From NCBI GenBank assembly GCA_015487515.1, contig WFPQ01000099.1, forward strand, positions 1-5,547: a DNA stretch of 5,547 nucleotides, in the 5' to 3' direction. The position numbers and the translations under genes were made by a program. Shown piece by piece: positions 1-4,378 of the stretch (its first letter is position 1; every line of letters begins with the position of its first letter). The DNA comes from Hyphomicrobiales bacterium. GTDB taxonomy: Bacteria; Pseudomonadota; Alphaproteobacteria; Rhizobiales; Devosiaceae. The notes under the pieces were generated by a model, which was not told the DNA's origin, did not search any database, and saw only the letters and a program-made list of their open reading frames with translations.

Positions 1-435
1 CTGGCGATTTTTCGCATAGCGGGAATTTATGGTCCCGGCCGTTCCAGCATTGACAAGCTCAGGGATGGCCTGGCCCATCGTATCGTGAAGCGTGGGCAGG
101 TGTTCAATCGCATACATTGTGATGATATCGGGCGCATCACCGCCCTTGCCATGCAGAACCGCCTTGAGGGCATATTCAACCTGACCGACGACGAACCGGC
201 CCCGCCCCAGGACCTGGTCACTTTCGGTGCCAGGCTGCTCAAGGTAAAACCGCCCAGGGCCATACCGTTCGAAAAGGCGGAACTGAGCGACATGGCAAGG
301 GCGTTTTACATGGACAACAAGAGGGTTTCCAACGCCAGGATCAAGAAGGCGCTCGGCATAGAACTGCTCTATCCCACCTATCGTGAGGGATTGCAGGCCG
401 TGTTTGACGGGTTAAAGGCATCCGGATCCGGATGA
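1..435 (+). CDS. NAD(P)-dependent SDR / NAD-epimerase-like protein, C-terminal part (5' end outside window)
   Basis: The reading frame is open from base 1 to the TGA at 433-435, giving 144 residues with no start codon needed inside the window. The first residues include R-I-A-G-I-Y-G-P-G-R (about 5-14), the segment after the active-site region in extended SDR/epimerase-like proteins. Next come F-N-R-I-H-x-D-D-I-G (about 35-44), F-N-L-T-D-D-E-P-A-P-P-Q-D (about 60-72), and N-K-R-V-S-N-A-R-I-K-K-A-L-G ... Y-P-T-Y-R-E-G-L near the end. These are typical of the C-terminal substrate-side half of YeeZ-like SDR proteins. The Rossmann G-x-x-G-x-x-G motif and the YxxxK catalytic pair would lie upstream and cannot be checked. 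The substrate is unknown. A GTG at 85 is in frame, but the conserved sequence before it shows it is not the start. The gene converges on the hydrolase at 493. Confidence 0.85.
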   Translation: MAIFRIAGIYGPGRSSIDKLRDGLAHRIVKRGQVFNRIHCDDIGRITALAMQNRLEGIFNLTDDEPAPPQDLVTFGARLLKVKPPRAIPFEKAELSDMARAFYMDNKRVSNARIKKALGIELLYPTYREGLQAVFDGLKASGSG

Positions 436-448
436 CCTGCGGGTTTTT

Positions 449-479
449 GGCGGGGTTCTGCTCTTTTGCCGCCGTTTTT
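449..479 (+). terminator. Likely rho-independent terminator of the SDR gene
   Basis: GGCGG at 449-453 pairs with CCGCC at 469-473 across a 15-base loop, and TTTTT follows at 475-479, 14 bases after the SDR stop codon. A U-G wobble (448/474) can extend the stem. The stem is short and the loop long, so strength is uncertain. On the opposite strand the stem is followed by A residues, so it would not serve as an intrinsic terminator for the convergent hydrolase gene. Confidence 0.45.
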
Positions 480-492
480 GCTGTCGTTGTTT

Positions 493-1290
493 TTAGTTCC
501 CGCTGGCCAGACGGATGGTTTTTTCCAGTAATTCGATATCCTTTGGCCGGCTCAGGGAATGGTCCCCGTCCGGGACCATGGTAAGGGATACCGGATCAAG
601 CATGATGTGGCTCAAAAGTTTTATGGCATGGTCGGGCGGAACCGCTTCGTCCCTTGCTCCCTGCAATATGTAAACCGGGCATCTGGTTTCGATCGGTTTG
701 CCAAAAAGCAGGTGCCTTTTGCCGTCTTCGATCAGTTTCCTGGTAATCATGTAGGGTTCGTCATAATCGGATGGCAGTTCGACAAACCCCTTTTCTTCCA
801 GTTCCGCCAGCTGTTCGGGGGAAAATTTTTCGGCCATGAGGTCTTTTGTCATGTCAACGGCCGGGGCAATCAGTATCAATGCCTTTACCCGCGGCCTGCT
901 GCGCTTTTGCAAGATGTTGTTCAGCAGCAGGGCCAGCCACCCCCCCATGGAAGATCCGATTATTATCTGCTCGCCATCGGTCAGGTCAAACACCTCAAGG
1001 GCTTCTTTGAGCCAGAGGCTGATATGTCCATCTGCAAATTTGCCTCCTGAGGATCCATGGCCGCTGTAATCGAATCTTGTTGCCTGCCGGTGGTTTTTCA
1101 GGGCGAAATCGGCCATGGCCACGGCCTTTGACCCTTCCATGTCGGATTTGAAGCCGCCAAGCCAGAACAGGCCCGAATCATTGCTGCCCGGGCCGTTCTC
1201 AGGGCTAGATTGCAGGATTGCTATCTTCCTGCTGCCTCCTGCATTTGCTTTTTCAGGCCCGTCCGGACCTGCTGTTTCCTGATCACTCAT
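493..1290 (-). CDS. Alpha/beta hydrolase (serine esterase/thioesterase-like)
   Basis: This is a 265-residue soluble protein of the alpha/beta-hydrolase fold. The nucleophile elbow G-S-S-M-G-G is at residues 112-117 with Ser114 as nucleophile. Asp214 (in A-R-D-E-A-V-P) and His244 (in D-G-D-H-S-L-S-R-P) complete a plausible triad. W-L-G-G-F-K-S-D-M (43-51) and the D-Y-S-G-H-G-x-S-G-G loop (about 74-83) resemble a bacterial group related to ABHD10-type esterases. Substrate is not known; ester or thioester hydrolysis is inferred from the fold. No signal peptide or membrane segment is evident, so a cytoplasmic location is likely. The ATG at 1290 was chosen because homologues I recall have a short, variable N-terminus before the W-L-G-G-F strand. 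A GTG at 1329 would add 13 residues, and neither has a strong Shine-Dalgarno. It is divergent from infC, an arrangement I recall from rhizobia and relatives, and convergent with the SDR gene. Confidence 0.88.
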   Translation of the reverse strand: MSDQETAGPDGPEKANAGGSRKIAILQSSPENGPGSNDSGLFWLGGFKSDMEGSKAVAMADFALKNHRQATRFDYSGHGSSGGKFADGHISLWLKEALEVFDLTDGEQIIIGSSMGGWLALLLNNILQKRSRPRVKALILIAPAVDMTKDLMAEKFSPEQLAELEEKGFVELPSDYDEPYMITRKLIEDGKRHLLFGKPIETRCPVYILQGARDEAVPPDHAIKLLSHIMLDPVSLTMVPDGDHSLSRPKDIELLEKTIRLASGN

Positions 1291-1358
1291 TTCTATGAAT
1301 CTGGATCTTTGCTGCAAAATACTGGTCACCTGTTATCCCGGGTCACGGCCCCGTCCCT

Positions 1359-1376
1359 GCCGGCAAGTCCGCCGGC
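1359..1376. repeat. GC-rich stem-loop in the hydrolase-infC divergent spacer
   Basis: Two copies of GCCGGC (1359-1364 and 1371-1376) flank the 6-base loop AAGTCC, giving a 6-bp GC-only stem. CCCGGG occurs at 1337-1342 and 1376-1381, just outside or overlapping. The hairpin lies upstream of the infC promoter candidate and would fall in the leader of a minus-strand hydrolase transcript that starts farther right. An A-run follows on the plus strand, so it is not a standard terminator. Role unknown. Confidence 0.35.
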
Positions 1377-1433
1377 CCGGGCAAAAAACCGAGATGGCCG
1401 GCAAAACTATTGATGCGAGTGTTTATTTGACTG

Positions 1434-1462
1434 TTGACTTTATCGCAAACAGAAACGATTTT
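1434..1462 (+). promoter_or_regulatory. Candidate infC promoter
   Basis: TTGACT at 1434-1439 is a good sigma-70-like -35 element. A 17-base spacer leads to GATTTT at 1457-1462, a weak -10. A second TTGACT seven bases earlier (1427-1432) lacks a comparable -10. Transcription from here would give a leader of about 75 bases before infC. The -35 match is strong and the -10 match is poor, so this is an inference. Confidence 0.38.
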
Positions 1463-1528
1463 AACCCACGAAATGAGGCATTGCCATCCCGATGGATGAG
1501 TACCGTGCCAGATCAGTGTAAACAATAT

Positions 1529-1534
1529 GAAGGA
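1529..1534 (+). promoter_or_regulatory. Shine-Dalgarno site that selects the ATT start of infC
   Basis: GAAGGA at 1529-1534 is followed by a 9-base spacer and then ATT at 1544-1546. The nearest in-frame ATG (1556-1558) is 21 bases beyond the site, too far for normal use, so the site supports ATT as the start codon. Confidence 0.7.
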
Positions 1535-1543
1535 TCATACAAC

Positions 1544-2083
1544 ATTCGACGCCCGATGAGACCAGTGGCACCCCAGAAAAAGGGACCGCCCGCAAACCGA
1601 GACATCACTGACCCGGAAGTACAGCTGATTGACGCCGAGGGCAATCACCTCGGCCCCACTCCGACGCAGAAGGCCATGGAGATGGCCGAGGAGGCCGGCC
1701 TGGACCTGGTGGCCATTTCGCCGAACGCCAGGCCGCCCGTTTGCAAGATTCTTGACCTTGGCAAATATAAGTACCAGGCCCAGAAAAAGGCGGCCGATGC
1801 CCGCAAGCGCCAAAAGGTGATTGCCGTCAAGGAAATCAAGCTGCGCCCCAATATCGACACCCATGATTATGACGTGAAGATGCGCGCGGTGGAAAAATTC
1901 ATTGGCGAGGGTGACAAGGTAAAGATAACCATGCGCTTCCGCGGGCGCGAAATGGCCCATCAGGAACTCGGCCTGAAATTGCTCAACAGGGTCCGCGACC
2001 AGATGGAAGAAATTGCCAAGGTCGAGGCCGCCCCAAAGATCGAGGGTCGCCAGATGATCATGGTTCTGGCCCCGTCCAAGTAG
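1544..2083 (+). CDS. infC: Translation initiation factor IF-3, with an ATT start codon
   Basis: The product of 179 residues binds the 30S subunit, checks start-codon/initiator-tRNA pairing and prevents premature 50S joining. The N-terminal domain (about 18-85) shows [12 protein letters not shown], then [21 protein letters not shown]. The basic linker (about 75-95) contains K-Y-K-Y-Q-A-Q-K-K. The C-terminal domain has [29 protein letters not shown] and [10 protein letters not shown]. Length matches alphaproteobacterial IF-3 (about 175-180). Translation probably starts at ATT 1544. The resulting (M)-R-R-P start matches relatives, the Shine-Dalgarno spacing is ideal, and infC is the classic gene with a non-canonical AUU start used for autoregulation. 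ATG 1556 would give 175 residues with poor spacing. The frame is also open upstream to 1295, but that stretch is non-conserved leader. No rpmI-rplT follow directly. Confidence 0.96.
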   Translation: MRRPMRPVAPQKKGPPANRDITDPEVQLIDAEGNHLGPTPTQKAMEMAEEAGLDLVAISPNARPPVCKILDLGKYKYQAQKKAADARKRQKVIAVKEIKLRPNIDTHDYDVKMRAVEKFIGEGDKVKITMRFRGREMAHQELGLKLLNRVRDQMEEIAKVEAAPKIEGRQMIMVLAPSK

Positions 2084-2090
2084 CACTCAA

Positions 2091-2122
2091 GGCCATATTT
2101 CGGGTTGGCCATATTTCTGGTT
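2091..2122. repeat. Tandem duplication of a 16-bp unit just after infC
   Basis: Copy 1 (2091-2106) is GGCCATATTTCGGGTT and copy 2 (2107-2122) is GGCCATATTTCTGGTT. The copies are directly adjacent and differ at one base. They begin seven bases after the infC stop codon. No function is evident; slippage duplication or a protein-binding pair are both possible. Confidence 0.85.
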
Positions 2123-2157
2123 GGTGACATCTCGGGGTGCACCCTTGCAAACGCCCG

Positions 2158-2187
2158 CGGCATTTTGCCCGGATGGCGTGCCGTTTT
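2158..2187 (+). terminator. Possible intrinsic terminator downstream of infC
   Basis: CGGCA (2158-2162) pairs with TGCCG (2179-2183). Inside, GCC (2167-2169) can pair with GGC (2175-2177) around a 5-base loop, and TTTT follows at 2184-2187. It lies about 75 bases after the infC stop. The stem is interrupted by an asymmetric internal loop and the U-tract is short, so the call is weak. Confidence 0.28.
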
Positions 2188-2213
2188 CGCTGCTGTTTTT
2201 GCCACCGTTTCCG

Positions 2214-2239
2214 CCACTGTTGCTGACCACTGTTGCTGA
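2214..2239. repeat. Perfect 13-bp tandem repeat within a T/C-rich periodic tract
   Basis: CCACTGTTGCTGA occurs at 2214-2226 and again immediately at 2227-2239. The preceding 35 bases or so show a looser 12-base period (G-C-Y-N-C-Y-G-T-T-T-Y-Y type units). This looks like degenerate tandem expansion rather than coding sequence. Confidence 0.7.
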
Positions 2240-2293
2240 AACGTGCCGTCTTCGGTTCTGCCGGCAGGTAAAATTGTTCGGACCCGCTCGCTG

Positions 2294-2305
2294 CAGGAGC
2301 TCCTG
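2294..2305. repeat. Perfect 12-bp palindrome CAGGAGCTCCTG
   Basis: The 12 bases are fully self-complementary, flanked by CTGCA (2291-2295) and TGCAG (2308-2312), which can also pair in an alternative fold. A run of six T follows at 2318-2323. The palindrome has no loop of its own, so it is a better candidate for a dimeric protein site than for a terminator. Function unknown. Confidence 0.4.
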
Positions 2306-2325
2306 ATTGCAGTGCTGTTTTTTGA

Positions 2326-2357
2326 TTGACAAATTATTTTTAAGCGGGGAAGTTCCC
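2326..2357 (+). promoter_or_regulatory. Weak promoter/operator candidate upstream of the MATE gene
   Basis: A perfect -35 hexamer TTGACA is at 2326-2331, but 16-18 bases downstream there is no good -10 (GAAGTT at 2349-2354). An 11-base inverted repeat, GGGAA-G-TTCCC (2347-2357), lies where the -10 would be. The combination could be an activator- or repressor-dependent promoter, but chance is not excluded. Confidence 0.25.
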
Positions 2358-2377
2358 GTTGCCTGTTCTGGGGCGCT

Positions 2378-2397
2378 CCGGCGCTTCGCGGCTTTTT
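2378..2397 (+). terminator. Terminator-like hairpin in the MATE leader (possible attenuator)
   Basis: CCGGCG (2378-2383) can pair with CGCGG (2387-2391) with one bulged G and a three-base loop, followed by C and TTTTT (2393-2397). It stands about 90 bases before the MATE start and after the TTGACA candidate. It could end upstream transcription or act as an attenuator. Confidence 0.27.
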
Positions 2398-2471
2398 CGT
2401 GCCTTGGGGGTTTTCAGGTTCCCGGTCTTTCGAAAACTGTTCCTGCGAAGGCGCGCATCTCCAGATCTCCT

Positions 2472-2479
2472 GGAGAGGA
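2472..2479 (+). promoter_or_regulatory. Shine-Dalgarno site that decides the MATE start
   Basis: GGAGAGGA at 2472-2479 directly abuts the in-frame ATG at 2480, leaving no spacer. It is nine bases before the in-frame ATG at 2489. The second ATG is therefore preferred. Confidence 0.7.
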
Positions 2480-2488
2480 ATGTCTTTT

Positions 2489-3859
2489 ATGAACACCAAG
2501 CCGTTTGCAGGAACCAGTTGGCCCGGGGAGTTGCGGGCCACCCTTGTTCTGGCCTGGCCCCTGGTTGTTGCCCAGCTTGCCGGCATCGCCCTGAATGCCA
2601 CCGATGTGATCATGATGGGCTGGCTCGGGCCCCGCAGCCTGGCCGCCGGAGCTCTGGCCAATTCCCTGTTTTTCACCCTGTTTCTCGGAGGCCTGGGCCT
2701 GGTGACTGCAACCGCCCCCCTGATTGCCCAGGCCATGGGTGCCCGTCGCAGCAAATCGGTCAGAAAGATCGTTCGGCAGGGTTTTTGGATTGCGGTTCTC
2801 TTTACGATTCTGGTCACTCCGCTGGTGTTTCAGATGGGTCGCCTCTTTGCTGTCCTTGGGCAGAACCCGGAAATTGTCGCTCTGGCCGAGATATATCTTT
2901 CCAGCGCTGTCTGGATGCTTTTCCCCGGCCTTGGCATCGTGATTTTCCGCTCCCTGCTGGCCGCACGCGGAGACAGCAAGGTTTTGTTGTGGGTCACGGT
3001 TGCGGGCATATTCATCAATGCTCTTGCCAATTATGGCCTGATGTTCGGCAATTTCGGCTTGCCCCGCCTTGAACTACTGGGGGCGGGAATCACCACTTCC
3101 CTGGTAAATGCGCTCATGTTCGTGTTTCTGCTGATATTCATATTGTCCAGCCCCCGTTATCGGCGCTATTACATTTTTGTCAGGCCCTTCAGGTCTGACT
3201 GGCCGAGGTTTTTTCAGCTTTTGCGCATTGGAACCCCGATAAGCCTTACCATCATGTCCGAGGTCGGGCTGTTCGGAGCCGCCTCGATTCTGATGGGTAT
3301 TCTTGGTACCGATGAGCAGGCGGCCCATGCCGTTGCCCTGCAATTGGCAGCCATTGCCTTCATGGTTCCTCTGGGGCTTTCCCAGGCCACTACCGTGCGC
3401 GTGGGCATTGCCCACGGAGCAGGAAATGCAAGGGGGGTCGGCATTGCCGGCTGGACTTCCATGGGGCTTGGTACCGCCTTCATGCTGATTCCATTGAGCC
3501 TGTTTGTCCTGTTTCCGGATTACCTGGTCAGCCTTTTTCTTGATCCGTCAAATCCCGGCAATGCCGGGGTACTGGCCCTTGCCGCCTCTTTTCTGGCGGT
3601 GGCGGCGGCGTTTCAACTGGTTGACGGGGCCCAGGTGCTGATGATTGCGGCATTGCGCGGCCTTTCCGATACCCGGGTCCCGATGATCATTGCCCTTGCC
3701 GGCTACTGGATAGTGGGGCTTGGTACTGCCTATCTGTTTGGCTTTGTTCTGCAATGGCGTGGCATCGGCATCTGGACAGGTCTTGCCCTGGGTCTGGCAT
3801 TCGTTGCCATCGTTACGACCATTCGCTTTGCCATGCGTCACAGGCTTGGTCTGTCATAG
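2489..3859 (+). CDS. MATE-family (NorM-type) multidrug/cation antiporter
   Basis: This inner-membrane protein of 456 residues has the usual MATE length and about 12 predicted membrane segments in two six-helix halves. The halves are joined by a basic loop at about 220-240 (S-P-R-Y-R-R-Y-Y). Key residues resemble NorM: Asp39 in helix 1 (T-D-V-I-M-M-G), Glu258 in helix 7 (M-S-E-V-G-L-F) and Asp379 in helix 10 (F-Q-L-V-D-G-A-Q-V). The last two correspond to the cation-coupling acidic residues described in Vibrio NorM. The A-A-L-R-G-L-S-D-T-R-V-P-M motif (387-399) is typical of the family. Function: export of cationic drugs or metabolites coupled to Na+ or H+; the substrate cannot be told from sequence. 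ATG 2489 was chosen from Shine-Dalgarno spacing; ATG 2480 adds three residues. It lies downstream of infC but is separated by 405 bases, so it probably has its own promoter, and it converges on the ArsR gene. Confidence 0.95.
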   Translation: MNTKPFAGTSWPGELRATLVLAWPLVVAQLAGIALNATDVIMMGWLGPRSLAAGALANSLFFTLFLGGLGLVTATAPLIAQAMGARRSKSVRKIVRQGFWIAVLFTILVTPLVFQMGRLFAVLGQNPEIVALAEIYLSSAVWMLFPGLGIVIFRSLLAARGDSKVLLWVTVAGIFINALANYGLMFGNFGLPRLELLGAGITTSLVNALMFVFLLIFILSSPRYRRYYIFVRPFRSDWPRFFQLLRIGTPISLTIMSEVGLFGAASILMGILGTDEQAAHAVALQLAAIAFMVPLGLSQATTVRVGIAHGAGNARGVGIAGWTSMGLGTAFMLIPLSLFVLFPDYLVSLFLDPSNPGNAGVLALAASFLAVAAAFQLVDGAQVLMIAALRGLSDTRVPMIIALAGYWIVGLGTAYLFGFVLQWRGIGIWTGLALGLAFVAIVTTIRFAMRHRLGLS

Positions 3860-3879
3860 CTCATTGATTGCCTCTTGTT

Positions 3880-3912
3880 ACCGGGCCTGCCATTGGGCAA
3901 TGCCAGGCCGGT
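3880..3912. terminator. Long hairpin between convergent genes (possible bidirectional terminator)
   Basis: ACCGGGCCTGCCATTG (3880-3895) is nearly complementary to CAATGCCAGGCCGGT (3898-3912), with one bulged G and one C-C mismatch, and a tiny GG apex. It sits in the 84-base gap between the MATE stop and the ArsR stop. There is no T-tract on either side, so factor-assisted termination or RNA 3'-end protection is more likely than a classical intrinsic terminator. Confidence 0.4.
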
Positions 3913-3943
3913 GATGCCATGGCCATGGGACCTGTCCGTCAAT

Positions 3944-4258
3944 TCATTCGGCACAGTAAAGATGGTAAAGAATTGCCATCAGTTCCTTAACCCTGGGGTC
4001 GGCAATGCGATACCATATGGTCTGGCCCTGCCGCCTTGTTGCAACTATTCCCTCTTCGCGCATCTTGGCCAGGTGCTGGGAAAGGGCCGATTGACCAAGC
4101 CCCACGGTTCTGGCCAGCCCCCCGACCGAAACTTCGTCCCGGTCGGCAAGCTGGCACAATATTATCAGTCGTTTTTCATTGCCAATTGCCTTTAGCAGAC
4201 CGGCAACCTCGGCGGCCCGGTTTTGAAGAGATCTGATGTCGTCTGGAAGGTCCAGCAT
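3944..4258 (-). CDS. bigR: ArsR-family persulfide-sensing repressor, BigR/SqrR type
   Basis: This 104-residue winged-helix repressor spans: N-terminal helix (about 11-24, A-A-E-V-A-G-L-L-K-A-I-G), K-R-L-I-I-L-C, V-S-V-G-G-L-A, recognition helix region G-Q-S-A-L-S-Q-H-L-A-K-M-R-E-E-G-I-V (about 55-72), wing T-R-R-Q-G-Q-T-I-W-Y-R, and a C-terminal helix ending L-Y-H-L-Y-C-A-E. Cys35 and Cys102 match the Cys pair of BigR and SqrR (spacing 66 there, 67 here), which forms a disulfide or polysulfide bridge on sulfide stress and releases DNA. The metal-binding E-L-C-V-C-D motif of ArsR/SmtB is absent. It is divergent from the persulfide dioxygenase, its expected target. ATG 4258 was chosen because an upstream ATG at 4327 would put the operator inside the coding region. 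The Shine-Dalgarno is weak (GAG before an A-run). The bigR symbol is by similarity; sqrR is equally defensible. Confidence 0.88.
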   Translation of the reverse strand: MLDLPDDIRSLQNRAAEVAGLLKAIGNEKRLIILCQLADRDEVSVGGLARTVGLGQSALSQHLAKMREEGIVATRRQGQTIWYRIADPRVKELMAILYHLYCAE

Positions 4259-4275
4259 TTTTTTCTCGATTCGTC

Positions 4276-4303
4276 TTGATATATTAGGTAATACTAATAT
4301 ATA
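4276..4303 (+). promoter_or_regulatory. Candidate promoter of the persulfide dioxygenase operon
   Basis: TTGATA (4276-4281) serves as -35, with a 16-base spacer and TATATA (4298-4303) as -10. Both elements overlap the palindrome at 4279-4302, so bound repressor would block RNA polymerase. The leader would be about 70 bases. Confidence 0.5.
4279..4302. promoter_or_regulatory. Palindromic operator for the BigR-type repressor
   Basis: ATATATTAG (4279-4287) and CTAATATAT (4294-4302) form a perfect 9-bp inverted repeat around the 6-base spacer GTAATA. It lies between the two divergent start codons (4258 and 4379) in the only strongly AT-rich segment of the region. Characterised BigR operators are AT-rich palindromes at the promoter, so position and composition fit. 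Binding itself is inferred. Confidence 0.72.
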
Positions 4304-4323
4304 TGTTCGGTCAGATAAATCAA
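4296..4323 (-). promoter_or_regulatory. Candidate promoter of the repressor gene (autoregulated)
   Basis: On the minus strand TTGATT (plus-strand 4318-4323) is followed after 16 bases by TATATT (plus-strand 4296-4301). The -10 overlaps the right arm of the palindrome. One operator could therefore repress both directions. Confidence 0.45.
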
Positions 4324-4338
4324 CCATTGTGTTTGTGC

Positions 4339-4355
4339 CCGGCTGGCCAGGCCGG
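4339..4355 (+). other. Leader hairpin ahead of the persulfide dioxygenase
   Basis: CCGGC (4339-4343) pairs with GCCGG (4351-4355) around the 7-base loop TGGCCAG. It ends 23 bases before the ATG at 4379. No T-tract follows. It may only affect mRNA stability or ribosome access. Confidence 0.3.
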
Positions 4356-4378
4356 TCAACCAGAAAGTGAGAATTGCC

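Larger units (their letters stand above)
2084..2488. other. 405-base intergenic stretch without a convincing gene
   Basis: No open frame here has a plausible start, Shine-Dalgarno and conserved sequence. It contains a tandem 16-bp repeat directly after infC, a T/C-rich part with 12-13-base periodicity, three hairpin candidates (listed separately), an isolated TTGACA and the ribosome-binding site of the next gene. The infC frame stays open for about 51 codons after its TAG but begins with no good start and resembles nothing known to me. No tRNA-like cloverleaf was seen. Confidence 0.6.

Noticed and set aside
559..1050. 163-codon plus-strand frame antisense to the hydrolase
   Set aside because: It is a shadow frame; the minus-strand product has a complete catalytic triad and clear family motifs.
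1295..1543. In-frame N-terminal extension of IF-3 to ATG 1295 (83 extra residues)
   Set aside because: The extension is not IF-3-like, covers the promoter and Shine-Dalgarno region, overlaps an alternative 5' end of the hydrolase gene, and would make the protein far longer than the family.
1535..2086. 183-codon open frame antisense to infC
   Set aside because: It is an exact shadow of a strongly conserved coding sequence, with no recognisable domain of its own.
2084..2239. Stop-codon readthrough extension of IF-3 through about 51 open codons after TAG
   Set aside because: IF-3 normally ends at the V-L-A-P segment, the context shows no readthrough signal, and the extension has no similarity that I recognise.
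2087..2332. 81-codon minus-strand frame in the gap, rich in Gly/Asn/Ser
   Set aside because: Its low-complexity stretch simply mirrors the T/C-rich repeat tract. There is no good ribosome-binding site and no known domain.
2399..2488. Longer MATE protein from GTG 2399
   Set aside because: The added 30 residues are polar and cysteine-bearing and unlike MATE N-termini. A strong Shine-Dalgarno sits just before ATG 2489.
2307..2492. 61-codon plus-strand frame in the gap before the MATE gene
   Set aside because: It has no Shine-Dalgarno or conserved motif, and it overlaps the candidate leader hairpin and the start of the MATE gene.
1960..2817. 285-codon minus-strand open frame across the infC end, the gap and the MATE start
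   Set aside because: Its composition is arginine/proline-rich shadow sequence. It crosses two well-supported genes and shows no family features.
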